Made by a program: the position numbers and the translations under genes. Shown in pieces: positions 14,313-22,058 of a stretch of 34,154 bases of DNA. Origin of the DNA: Casp-actino8 sp964513215 (GTDB lineage Bacteria; Actinomycetota; Acidimicrobiia; Acidimicrobiales; Ilumatobacteraceae); the NCBI GenBank assembly GCA_964513215.1, contig CAZELU010000021.1, positions 1-34,154 on the forward strand. The letters are read 5' to 3'. The number at the start of each line of letters is the position of its first letter. The stretch's first letter is position 1. The notes beneath the pieces were generated by a model, which saw only the letters and a program-made list of their open reading frames with translations, was not told where the DNA came from and searched no databases.

Positions 14313-15536
14313 GTGACGCGACGCGCGTTCCATCTTCTGGCCAAACCCACCGGAGCCACCTGCAATCTCGACTGTTCGTACTGCTTCTTCTTGTCGAAGG
14401 ACGCGCTGTATCCGAACCAGAGCCATCGCATGTCGTCGGCCACCCTCGCCGAGTACATCGAGCAGCTGCTCGACGCCCAACCCGACGGCGACGTGAACAT
14501 CGCGTGGCAGGGCGGCGAGCCGACCCTCATGGGTGTCGAGTTCTTTCGCACGGCGATCGAGATGGCCGAACGGGTGCGGCGACCACGCCAGACACTTCTG
14601 CACAGCGTGCAGACCAACGGGGTCCTGCTCGACGACGAATGGGCGCGACTGTTCGCCGAGCATCGCGTGCTCGTGGGCCTGAGCCTCGACGGCCCGGCCC
14701 GCCTGCACGACATTCATCGCATCGACAAGAAGGGTGACGGCACACACTCCGCGGTGATCACCGCGTGGAATCTGTTGCGATCACACGGCGTCGACGTCAA
14801 CCTTCTGTGCTCGGTGTCGAGCGCGAACGTTCACGAACCACTCACGGTGTACGGCTACTTTCGCGATGAACTCGGAGCGGAGTTCATTCAGTTCATCCCG
14901 ATCGTCGAACGAGCCACACCGATCACGCTGGAGATCGCCGAGAAGGGCTGGAGCGACAAGCCCGGACGTCGGCGCATCTTGTACACGCAGTCGGGCGATC
15001 TCACGACCAGTCGTTCGATCACGGGCCGCCAGTACGGCGAGTTCCTCACCGCGGTGTTCGACGAGTGGGTGGTTCGCGACGTGGGCCGAGTCTTCGTGCA
15101 GATGTTCGACGTGACCCTGGGGGCACACCTCGGCCAGTACTCGCTGTGCATCCACTCACCCACCTGCGGCGATGCGTTGGCTCTCGAGTTCAACGGCGAC
15201 GTGTACTCGTGCGATCACTTCGTGGAACCCGATCATCTGCTCGGGAACATCCATGACACGCCGCTGCGAGCGTTGGTCGACGACGAGCGGCAGCGGGCCT
15301 TCGGTCGGGCCAAGCAGTCGAGCCTCCCCCGCCAGTGTCGCGAGTGCGACGTGCTCTTCGCGTGTCACGGTGGATGTCCGAAGGATCGATTCGCGATCAC
15401 GGACGACGGCGAACCCGGCCTCAATCATCTGTGCGACGGATACATGCACTTCTTCCGACACACGGCGCCCGCCATGAAGACGATGGGTGAGTTGTTGCGC
15501 GCCGGCCGTTTTGCCGACGAGATCATGACACGCTGA
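14313..15536 (+). CDS. Radical SAM/SPASM maturase, anaerobic sulfatase-maturating enzyme type
   Basis: 407 aa radical SAM enzyme. The N-terminal cluster motif is C17-x3-C21-x2-C24 in 'GATCNLDCSYCFF'. It also has the family-typical 'AWQGGEPTLMGVEFF', 'QTNGVLLDDEW' and 'VGLSLDGPARLHDIHR'. The C-terminal SPASM domain has Cys residues in 'CIHSPTCGDALALEFNGDVYSC' and 'CRECDVLFACHGGCPKDRF', with a last Cys near 'HLCDGYMHFF'. This is the layout of anSME, which converts Cys or Ser of a type I sulfatase to formylglycine. No sulfatase gene is in the window, so it may act in trans or modify another peptide. The start is GTG 14313 because longer starts run inside the upstream coding sequence. Confidence 0.92.
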   Translation: MTRRAFHLLAKPTGATCNLDCSYCFFLSKDALYPNQSHRMSSATLAEYIEQLLDAQPDGDVNIAWQGGEPTLMGVEFFRTAIEMAERVRRPRQTLLHSVQTNGVLLDDEWARLFAEHRVLVGLSLDGPARLHDIHRIDKKGDGTHSAVITAWNLLRSHGVDVNLLCSVSSANVHEPLTVYGYFRDELGAEFIQFIPIVERATPITLEIAEKGWSDKPGRRRILYTQSGDLTTSRSITGRQYGEFLTAVFDEWVVRDVGRVFVQMFDVTLGAHLGQYSLCIHSPTCGDALALEFNGDVYSCDHFVEPDHLLGNIHDTPLRALVDDERQRAFGRAKQSSLPRQCRECDVLFACHGGCPKDRFAITDDGEPGLNHLCDGYMHFFRHTAPAMKTMGELLRAGRFADEIMTR

Positions 15537-16473
15537 TCGCGTCGTCGACCCACTTCCGCAACGCAGAACGGTTCTCTTCGTCATCGGTTCGGCGTGTGGT
15601 GGGGAGCCGATGGATGGGTCGCTCGGCCCGATCGCACCAGAACTGGCCCGATTCGTAGCGCCGTCCGGTGGCCGCCAACCACACGATGGTGTCGGCCCCC
15701 TGCTCGGCGGTTCGCAAGATCGGTGCGGTGACCTTGGCGAAACCCGGAAGCGATGAGCGAACTCCTGGGGTGTCGGCCCAACCTGGATGCATCGCCGAGA
15801 ACGTGACGTTCGGGTGATTGGTCGCGTCGATTTCGTTGAGCGTCACTTGCATGCGTTTGGCGATCGCGTACTGCTTGGTGCCGTCGTATCGCTGGGGGCT
15901 CATTTCGGGTGACTCGCCACGATCGAACCGCGGCAATGGTGCGGCGTACATCCCGCCCGACGACACCGTGATCACTCGGCCACCGTCGAGGAGCTTCAGG
16001 AGTTCGCGCGTGAGAAGACGCGGGCCGAGGACGTGCGTGGCAATGGTTGCTTCGTGGCCCTGCGGAGTGACGCGTCGATCGGCGGTGAGTGCGCCCGCGT
16101 TGTGCACGAGGGCATCGATCTGGCGACCGGTCGCGAGGATCGAGTCGGCGATTCGACGCACTGCCTCGAGATCACCCATGTCGGCCACGAGAGTGACAGC
16201 ACGCTCCTGGCCGCTCAACCGAGTACGCACCGCATCCACGCGATCGCGATCACGCCCGATCAACACGAGGTCGGCACCCAACCGATCGAACTCGAGTGCG
16301 GCGGCCCAACCGAGTCCGGAGGTGGGCCCAGTGACGATGATCGTTCGACCCGCGAGGCAACCAGGTGGGAACGATTCCCAGTTCCCGAGCCGTGAACGCA
16401 CGGCCGGGCCGAGGCGCGAGAAGCCGCCGATGACCGTGGTGTCGAGGAGGCGGTCGGCGAAACGTTCGAACAC
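15523..16473 (-). CDS. Short-chain dehydrogenase/reductase (DHRS12/retinol dehydrogenase type)
   Basis: 316 aa NAD(P)-dependent oxidoreductase. The Rossmann motif TGPTSGLG is at 48-55, preceded by a roughly 40-residue N-terminal extension typical of the DHRS12-like group. 'VHNAGALTADRR' corresponds to NAG, the Ser of the active site lies in 'VITVSSGGMYAAPLPRFD', and Y-A-I-A-K provides the catalytic Tyr/Lys. 'AMHPGWADTPGVRSSLPGF' is the usual PG motif after beta-6. The C-terminal 'DTIVWLAATGRRYESGQFWCDRAERPIHRLP' is diagnostic of this subgroup. The start is GTG 16473. The stop overlaps the convergent radical SAM gene by 14 bp. Substrate unknown; probably a lipid carbonyl or alcohol. Confidence 0.92.
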   Translation of the reverse strand: MFERFADRLLDTTVIGGFSRLGPAVRSRLGNWESFPPGCLAGRTIIVTGPTSGLGWAAALEFDRLGADLVLIGRDRDRVDAVRTRLSGQERAVTLVADMGDLEAVRRIADSILATGRQIDALVHNAGALTADRRVTPQGHEATIATHVLGPRLLTRELLKLLDGGRVITVSSGGMYAAPLPRFDRGESPEMSPQRYDGTKQYAIAKRMQVTLNEIDATNHPNVTFSAMHPGWADTPGVRSSLPGFAKVTAPILRTAEQGADTIVWLAATGRRYESGQFWCDRAERPIHRLPTTRRTDDEENRSALRKWVDDAISVS

Positions 16474-16549
16474 GACGTCATTCCAGCGGAACCACGTGAT
16501 CGATGCGACATCGCCGACCGATTGTCGGCCCGCCAGGGGTCACAACGGG

Positions 16550-16555
16550 GATAAT
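16550..16555 (+). promoter_or_regulatory. -10-like hexamer of leaderless promoter
   Basis: GATAAT, one mismatch from TATAAT, ends 6 nt before the ATG at 16562. The intervening GGAG is only 2 nt from the ATG, too close for normal Shine-Dalgarno use. Confidence 0.45.
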
Positions 16556-16561
16556 GGAGTC

Positions 16562-16855
16562 ATGACCGAGCACGCCCCGGCCCCGACTCACCCGCACGTG
16601 CACGGCCCCGACTGCGGCCATGTGATGATTCAGCACGACGATCACGTCGACTTCGTGCACGACGGACATCGTCATCGCCAGCATGGCGATCACTGGGACA
16701 TGTGCGATTCGGAGGAGTGTGTGGCGCACTCACACCACGAGCATGTACACGGCCCGGGATGTGGTCATCAGGCAGTGCCGCACGGCGATCACGTGGACTA
16801 CCTACACGACGGGCATCTGCACGCTCGACACGACGATCACTGGGACGAACACTGA
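16562..16855 (+). CDS. Histidine-rich metal-binding protein with internal duplication
   Basis: 97 aa protein, roughly a quarter histidine. Two 35-residue units (12-46 and 61-95) repeat the same order: HVHGPxCGH, then H-x2-HVD, HDGHxH, and H-x-DHWD. A linker with two further Cys (MCDSEECVAHSHH) joins them. There is no signal peptide, so it should be cytosolic. The dense His/Cys spacing indicates binding of several Zn (or Ni/Cu) ions. Its position next to znuABC, convergent with znuC, suggests zinc storage, buffering or delivery. The ATG 16562 follows GATAAT by 6 nt. Specificity and true partner are inference. Confidence 0.85.
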   Translation: MTEHAPAPTHPHVHGPDCGHVMIQHDDHVDFVHDGHRHRQHGDHWDMCDSEECVAHSHHEHVHGPGCGHQAVPHGDHVDYLHDGHLHARHDDHWDEH

Positions 16856-16868
16856 TCAGAAGCGCCAA

Positions 16869-17669
16869 CTAGTGGTCGTGACTGTGCCCGTGACTGTGCC
16901 CGTGATCGTGCCCGTGATCATGTGCGTGTTCGGTCACCACGAGTTGATCGTGCACCCTGGTGAGCCCCACACCGAATGTCGCCAACAGATTCTCCGGGGT
17001 CAGCACCACATCGGGCGGCCCGTCGGCGATCAATCGTCCGGCCAACAACAGCACCCGATCGCACGTCGACGCCTCACCGATGTCGTGCGTCGCGCTGATC
17101 ACCGCCACTCCCCGACCCCGCTCACGCTCGACCGCGCGCAGGTAGGCCGCACGACCCGCCGCGTCCAACCCACTCGTCGGTTCGTCGAGCAGCAACAGGT
17201 CGCCGCGTCGCGCGAGCGCTTGCGCCAAGTAGACGCGCTGTTGCTGACCGCCCGACAGATCGCGCAGGGCCACGTCGGCCAGGTCGGCGATCTCCATCGT
17301 GTCCATCGCTTCGGCGACGGCGACTTCATCCTCTGCAGACGACCGGGTGAAGCGTCCGCGATGATCGAAGCGGGCCATGCGCACCACATCGATCGCCCGC
17401 AAGGGCAACGCCAACGCATTGCGATGGAACTGGCTCACGTAGGCGATCGATCGACTGGCCTCGCGCGGAGCACCACCCAGCACCTCCACCACCCCACCGA
17501 GAGGTTCCAACAAACCGGCAAACGTCTTCAACAGCGTTGACTTGCCCGATCCATTCGAACCCACCAATGCGATGGATCCGCCACTCGCCAAGAACGTGTC
17601 GACACCGTCGAGGACACGGTGCTCGCCGTACCCCACAGTGAGGCGCCGCGCAACGACCACCGCACTCAC
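16869..17669 (-). CDS. znuC: Zinc/manganese ABC transporter, ATP-binding protein with His-rich tail
   Basis: 266 aa ATPase of the metal ABC importer family. Walker A is 'LVGSNGSGKSTLLKT', the Q-loop Gln is in 'AYVSQFHRNALALPL', the signature is 'LSGGQQQRVYLAQALA', Walker B is 'LLLLDEPTSGLD' and the H-loop is 'ISATHD'. The last 19 residues alternate His with Asp/Gly/Ser (HAHDHGHDHGHSHGHSHDH), a metal-binding tail that could sense or pass zinc at the cytoplasmic side. The start is GTG 17669, which overlaps the permease stop by 4 nt (GTGA); a frame open to 18086 lies inside the permease gene. Third gene of the znuABC operon. Confidence 0.93.
   Translation of the reverse strand: MSAVVVARRLTVGYGEHRVLDGVDTFLASGGSIALVGSNGSGKSTLLKTFAGLLEPLGGVVEVLGGAPREASRSIAYVSQFHRNALALPLRAIDVVRMARFDHRGRFTRSSAEDEVAVAEAMDTMEIADLADVALRDLSGGQQQRVYLAQALARRGDLLLLDEPTSGLDAAGRAAYLRAVERERGRGVAVISATHDIGEASTCDRVLLLAGRLIADGPPDVVLTPENLLATFGVGLTRVHDQLVVTEHAHDHGHDHGHSHGHSHDH
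16877..16924. repeat. 12-bp tandem repeat encoding the His-rich tail of ZnuC
   Basis: Four head-to-tail 12-bp units: two identical CGTGACTGTGCC copies, then CGTGATCGTGCC and CGTGATCATGTG. They lie at the 3' end of znuC and encode alternating His with Asp/Ser/Gly on the minus strand. The unit length keeps the frame, so copy-number change would only lengthen or shorten the metal-binding tail. Confidence 0.85.
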
Positions 17670-18502
17670 GCGACTCTCCTCGGAACGAACGAGGTCGCGA
17701 TCAACACGACGAAGAAGATCACGACCGACACGAGAACCACCGTGGCTCCGGCCGCCCAGCCATAGTGATATGAGAGAAGCAGACCGACATACGTGGACAA
17801 CACGCCCACGACGGACGCCCACATCATCATCACGCCCACTCGGCGCGCCAGCAGCGAACCCACACCGGCCGGCGCGAGCAGCATTCCGAACACCAGCAAC
17901 GATCCGACCGTCTGGAACGCCACCACGATCGTTCCGGCCACCAGAGCCAACATCAACTGGTGATAGCGGTTGGCGCGATAGCCCATGACGCTGGCCAGGT
18001 CCGGGTCGAAACACAAGAGCAGGAACGGTCGAGCCGACCAGGCCGCCACCGCTCCGACCACCAGGACGGCAACTCCGAGCGCCCACAAGTCACCATCGCT
18101 CACGCCCAGGAACTCGCCGAAGAGGATCGCCTCGAGGCTCGTGGTGATGGAATCGGAACTCGAGATCACCACGATGCCGAGCGCCAACAGGCCCACGAAG
18201 AGCAACCCGATGGCGGCGTCACTCGAGAGACGAGATCGTTTCGTGACGACACCGACGCCGCCAATCATCACCCCGGCGCCAACGGCCGCCCCGAGCATCG
18301 TGGGCCAGCCGATGAGCAAAGCCCCCGCCACTCCCGGCAGGAGGCCGTGAGCCAGGGCATCGCCGATGAAGGACAGGCCACGCAGCACCACGTACGTTCC
18401 CACCACCGCACACGCGATGGACACGAGCGCTCCGGCCAGCAGGGCTCGGAGCATGAAGTCGTTGTCGACGAACGGATCGATCAACGGTCCCACTCGGGAC
18501 AC
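17666..18502 (-). CDS. znuB: Zinc/manganese ABC transporter, permease
   Basis: 278 aa integral membrane subunit of the ABC-3 (ZnuB/MntB) family. About eight to nine hydrophobic segments are visible, with the family motifs 'GTYVVLRGLSFIGDALAHGLLPGVAGALL' near the N-terminus and 'AFQTVGSLLVFGMLLAPAGVGSLL' in the second half. The start is GTG 18502, 1 nt after the stop of znuA (TAG-T-GTG). The 3' end overlaps the znuC start by 4 nt. It works with ZnuA and ZnuC to import zinc (or Mn) across the membrane. Confidence 0.93.
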   Translation of the reverse strand: MSRVGPLIDPFVDNDFMLRALLAGALVSIACAVVGTYVVLRGLSFIGDALAHGLLPGVAGALLIGWPTMLGAAVGAGVMIGGVGVVTKRSRLSSDAAIGLLFVGLLALGIVVISSSDSITTSLEAILFGEFLGVSDGDLWALGVAVLVVGAVAAWSARPFLLLCFDPDLASVMGYRANRYHQLMLALVAGTIVVAFQTVGSLLVFGMLLAPAGVGSLLARRVGVMMMWASVVGVLSTYVGLLLSYHYGWAAGATVVLVSVVIFFVVLIATSFVPRRVA

Positions 18503-18503
18503 A

Positions 18504-19535
18504 CTATGAAGTCGCCGACAGGGCCGCCACGATGTCGGACGCGAGGTTCAACAGGAACGATCGGTACAGACCGTCGTCCGGCACGAGATGGGTGGCCAGC
18601 TCGACCACACGTGTGCCGGTCTCATCGGCCAGCGCATCGGCCACATCGGTCGGGGTTCCCAACTCCGTGAAGATCACCGGAGCCCCGGTCTTGCCGATCG
18701 CCTCTTTCAGTTCCGCCAAGTTCTTCGCGGTCACGTCGGCGGCGCTACTCAGACTCGGGATGATCGAGCCGATCAGCGTGAAGCCGTAGTGCTCGGCGAA
18801 GTACCCGAGTGAGTCGTGGCCCGTCACGAGAACCCGTCGATCCTCAGGCAGCGACGACAACAACTGCGTGATCACACCGTCGACGTCCTTCAAATCAGTG
18901 ATCACACGATCGACGCGATCCGACACGTCGACGCCGATGGCCGCCAATTCATCACCGAGCGCAGCAACCACCGAGGCCATCGCCAGCGGATCGGTCCAAA
19001 AATGCGGATCGCCCTCGGCATGTGAATGACCGTGGTCGTCCTCCGACTTGTTCTCGTCGCCGTGCTCATCACCGTGCTCATCACCGTGTTCATCACCGGC
19101 GAGGGGCTCGATGTGATCGGTCGCATGGAACACTCGCGTACCGCTCGATTCGGCGGCGTCCAGAACCTCCACCAACTTCTCCTCGAGGTCGAGTCCATTG
19201 GCCACCACGAGATCGGCCCCGTTGAGGGCTTCGATGTCCTGAGCCGAGGGTTCCCAATCGTGCGGATCGGTTCCGTTGGGCACGAGAACCGACACCTCAG
19301 CCGCGTCGCGCACGACGTCGGTCACGACCGCGCCGAGTATCGACGTTGTCACGACGATGGTCGCCAGTTCAGGAGCCTCCGTCGTCTCGATCGGCTCGGT
19401 CGTCGGCACCACCGAATCGAGGGCGACCTCGGCCGCCGTGGTGGGCGCGGACTCCCCCGAGCCACAGGCGGAAGCCATGAGAACGAGCGCGGGAGCAACG
19501 AAACGGAAGACTCGGGAGGAAGAAGAATGGCGCAT
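18504..19535 (-). CDS. znuA: Zinc/manganese ABC transporter, substrate-binding lipoprotein
   Basis: 343 aa cluster-9 solute-binding protein. The lipoprotein signal is MRHSSSSRVFRFVAPALVL followed by the lipobox MASAC, with Cys at about 24. After a Thr/Glu-rich linker come the first His ligand (NGTDPHDWEPS), a His/Asp-rich loop of GDEH repeats (about residues 145-175; typical of Zn binders), 'GDPHFWTDP', 'TGHDSLGYFAEHYGF' and 'PVIFTELGTP'. ATG 19535 is chosen over upstream in-frame starts because it gives a proper signal peptide and lies directly downstream of the metal operator. The His loop and operator favour zinc over manganese. Confidence 0.93.
   Translation of the reverse strand: MRHSSSSRVFRFVAPALVLMASACGSGESAPTTAAEVALDSVVPTTEPIETTEAPELATIVVTTSILGAVVTDVVRDAAEVSVLVPNGTDPHDWEPSAQDIEALNGADLVVANGLDLEEKLVEVLDAAESSGTRVFHATDHIEPLAGDEHGDEHGDEHGDENKSEDDHGHSHAEGDPHFWTDPLAMASVVAALGDELAAIGVDVSDRVDRVITDLKDVDGVITQLLSSLPEDRRVLVTGHDSLGYFAEHYGFTLIGSIIPSLSSAADVTAKNLAELKEAIGKTGAPVIFTELGTPTDVADALADETGTRVVELATHLVPDDGLYRSFLLNLASDIVAALSATS
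19061..19096. repeat. 12-bp tandem repeat encoding GDEH repeats of ZnuA
   Basis: Three 12-bp units, CGTGCTCATCAC twice and CGTGTTCATCAC once, encode consecutive Gly-Asp-Glu-His repeats in the metal-binding loop of the solute-binding protein on the minus strand. Confidence 0.85.
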
Positions 19536-19538
19536 GTC

Positions 19539-19563
19539 AGAAATGATAATCGTTCTCATTTCT
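19539..19563 (-). promoter_or_regulatory. Fur/Zur-type operator of znuABC
   Basis: A 25-bp dyad with 8-bp arms (AGAAATGA ... TCATTTCT). Its core TGATAATCGTTCTCA matches the Fur-family 7-1-7 palindrome TGATAATnATTATCA at all but two positions. It ends 3 nt before the znuA ATG. A TATCAT hexamer (19543-19548) inside it ends 7 nt before the ATG, so a bound repressor would cover a leaderless promoter. The gene content makes Zur the most likely ligand-sensing repressor; the sequence alone cannot exclude Fur or Mur. Confidence 0.85.
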
Positions 19564-19612
19564 CTCGGCAACCCCGATCCCAGCGACGAGCCCCACCACT
19601 AGCGTTCAGACC

Positions 19613-20827
19613 ATGCCCTCGGCCTTCCTCCACCCCTTCGCCAAGCCCACGCGCGAGTCGTTCATCACCCTCGTGCGCGGCCAGGGGGCCGTGGTCACCG
19701 ACTCGAATGGCCGCGACTACGTCGATGGCATGGCCGCCCTGTGGTATTGCGCCGTGGGCCACGGCCGCGCCGAGATCGCCCGCGTGATCGCCGAGCAGGC
19801 CGAAACCCTCGCCGGCTATTCCACCTTCGACCCGTTCACGAACGAAGCCGTCGAACGCCTGGCCGAGCGCCTCGTCGGCATCGCGCCGATGAGCGACAGC
19901 CGCGTGTTCTTCACGTCATCGGGTTCGGAAGCCGTCGACACCGCCATGAAGTTGGCGCGCCTCGCTCACGTCCAGTCGGGTCATCCCGAGAAGACCGTCA
20001 TCATCTCGCGTCAACGCGGCTACCACGGCACCACCTACGGCGGAACGAGCGCGCAGGGCATTCCGCCCAATCGCGAGGGATACGGCCCGTTGGTGGGCGA
20101 CGTGATGCAGGTACCCGCCGACGACCTCGAGGCGCTGTCCATCGCGATGTCGCAGAACCAGGATCGTCTCGCCGCCGTCTTGATCGAACCCGTACAAGGT
20201 GCGGGTGGCGTGTTCCCACCCACCGAGGGATACATCGAAGGCGTGCGCCGACTGTGCGATCAGCACGGTGCCTTCCTGATCTTCGACGAGGTGATCAGCG
20301 GCTTCGGCCGACTCGGTCATTGGTTCGCCGCCCATCGTTTCGGCGTGCGCCCCGACCTCGTCACGTTCGCCAAGGCCGTCACGTCGGGATACCAGCCGCT
20401 CGGCGGCGTGTTCGTCGGCCCCGCTGTGCGCGGTCCACTCGAGGCCGACCCCAACTTCTTCCTGCGCACCGGCTTCACCTACTCGGGTCATCCCACTGCC
20501 TGTCGCGCCGCACTGGCCAACATCGACATCATCGAACGCGAAGGTCTCGTCGAGCGCGCGCATCACGTGGGCAGGAGACTTTCAGCCGGCTTGCACTCAC
20601 TGCACGCCGACGGGCAGATCGCGGCCGTGCGCGGTGACGGCGCGGTGTGGGCGGTGGCGCAACACCCGCACATCGACCCGGTCAAGGTGCGTGATCGCAT
20701 GCTCGAACAAGGTGTCATCACACGTGCGGTTGGTACCGACACCAACACGTTCTGTCCCCCGCTCGTCATCAGTGATTCGCAGATCGACACCATCATCGAC
20801 GCGCTGGCCGAGTGCTCGAAGCCATGA
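19613..20827 (+). CDS. Class-III aminotransferase (omega-aminotransferase type)
   Basis: 404 aa PLP-dependent transaminase. The phosphate-binding 'FTSSGSEAVDTAMKLAR' (about 100), 'RQRGYHGTTYGGTSAQG', the cofactor Asp in 'LIFDEVISGFGRLGHWFA' and the Schiff-base Lys in 'TFAKAVTSGYQPLGG' are all present, followed by 'YSGHPTACRAALANI'. The length and motifs fit the beta-alanine/omega-amino acid:pyruvate group; the donor cannot be specified. ATG 19613 has a TAGCGT hexamer 7 nt upstream. The stop codon overlaps the start of the following P450 gene (ATGA), so the two are translationally coupled and may act on the same compound, such as an amine or amino acid derivative. Confidence 0.92.
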   Translation: MPSAFLHPFAKPTRESFITLVRGQGAVVTDSNGRDYVDGMAALWYCAVGHGRAEIARVIAEQAETLAGYSTFDPFTNEAVERLAERLVGIAPMSDSRVFFTSSGSEAVDTAMKLARLAHVQSGHPEKTVIISRQRGYHGTTYGGTSAQGIPPNREGYGPLVGDVMQVPADDLEALSIAMSQNQDRLAAVLIEPVQGAGGVFPPTEGYIEGVRRLCDQHGAFLIFDEVISGFGRLGHWFAAHRFGVRPDLVTFAKAVTSGYQPLGGVFVGPAVRGPLEADPNFFLRTGFTYSGHPTACRAALANIDIIEREGLVERAHHVGRRLSAGLHSLHADGQIAAVRGDGAVWAVAQHPHIDPVKVRDRMLEQGVITRAVGTDTNTFCPPLVISDSQIDTIIDALAECSKP

Positions 20828-22041
20828 CTCAGCCCGTCTTCAATCCGTTCGACCCGGCCTTCCGCGCCAACCCGTACCCGTTCTACGACGCGCTGCGCGA
20901 GCTCGACCCGGTGCACACCACGCCGTTCGGCACGATCGTGCTCACGCGCTACGACGACATCGCACACACGCTCCGAAGCAACGACTTCAGCCGTGACATC
21001 GAGGCCAACGCGAACGAACCCACCGACCCGCTGAACAAGGCCAAACGCGATCGGCGCCGCGGGCGCGAAGGTGCCAAGTCGATTCTCAACCTCGATCCCC
21101 CCGATCACACGCGGTTGCGCCGTCTCGTCAGCAAAGCGTTCACACCATCGGCCATCGAAAGGCTGCGTGGGCGCGTCCAACAACTCGTCGACGAGGTGCT
21201 CGACAAGGCAGCGGCCCGTGGCGGCATGGAACTCATCGACGAACTCGCGTTCCCGATCCCGTTCCAGGTGATCTCCGATCTCCTGGCCATGCCCACCGAT
21301 CGCGCCGACGAAATGCGCGAGTGGAGCCAGATCATCACGCAGAACCTCGAGCCCACGTCCACGCTCGACGATCTCGACAAGTCCGACGAAGTGTTCGGCC
21401 TCCTCATCCCGTATCTCCTGAACGTGATCGAAGATCGCCGCAAGCACCCGGGCGACGACTTGTTGTCGGCCCTCATCTCAGTCGAAGAAGACGGCGACGT
21501 TCTGTCGTTACCCGAACTCATTTCGTTCGTGGTGTTGCTCTACATCGCGGGTCACGAAACCACCGTGAACCTCATCGGCAACTCGATCAACACGCTCCTC
21601 GCCCACCCCGACCAGTTGGCGCGTTGGCACGCCGATCCGAGCATCGGATCACGCGCGGTCGACGAATGCCTTCGCATGGACGGCCCAGTGCAGCAGACCG
21701 TCCGTGTGCCCCTCGTGCCCGTCACATATCACGGACTCAACGGACCGGTCGTGGCCCAGCCCGGCACCATCGTCACCACGGTTCTCGGGGCGGCCAATCA
21801 CGATCCGTCCGTGTTCAGCGATCCCCACCGACTCGACTTGGGCCGAGAGAACGCGAACCGCCATCTGGCCCTGGCCGCGGGTATTCACTACTGCCTCGGC
21901 GCCAACCTGGCCCGCCTCGAAGCCGAGGTGGCGGTCGGTTCACTCGTGGCTCGGTTCCCGTCGATGAAGGCGACCGGAGCCATCACCTGGCGTGATCGAC
22001 TCACGATTCGCGGTGTCGACCACCTCGAACTCTCGTTCTAG
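20824..22041 (+). CDS. Cytochrome P450 (first of three)
   Basis: 405 aa soluble bacterial class I P450 monooxygenase. Motifs: the I-helix oxygen-binding 'LYIAGHETTVNL', the K-helix E-x-x-R as 'ECLR', and the haem loop 'LALAAGIHYCLGANLAR' with the axial Cys. The usual Phe seven residues before the Cys is Leu here and the next Gly is Ala, a deviation seen in some actinobacterial subfamilies. ATG 20824 overlaps the aminotransferase stop by 4 nt and gives MTQPVFNPFDPAFRANPYPFYD, a standard N-terminus. No ferredoxin or reductase gene is adjacent, so electrons must come from elsewhere. It is convergent with the SDR gene (17-bp gap). The oxidised substrate is unknown. Confidence 0.94.
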   Translation: MTQPVFNPFDPAFRANPYPFYDALRELDPVHTTPFGTIVLTRYDDIAHTLRSNDFSRDIEANANEPTDPLNKAKRDRRRGREGAKSILNLDPPDHTRLRRLVSKAFTPSAIERLRGRVQQLVDEVLDKAAARGGMELIDELAFPIPFQVISDLLAMPTDRADEMREWSQIITQNLEPTSTLDDLDKSDEVFGLLIPYLLNVIEDRRKHPGDDLLSALISVEEDGDVLSLPELISFVVLLYIAGHETTVNLIGNSINTLLAHPDQLARWHADPSIGSRAVDECLRMDGPVQQTVRVPLVPVTYHGLNGPVVAQPGTIVTTVLGAANHDPSVFSDPHRLDLGRENANRHLALAAGIHYCLGANLARLEAEVAVGSLVARFPSMKATGAITWRDRLTIRGVDHLELSF

Positions 22042-22058
22042 ACAGCGAGTTCGCGGCC

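Noticed and set aside
16877..16924. CRISPR-like short repeats
   Set aside because: The units are adjacent 12-bp coding repeats without spacers, inside znuC.
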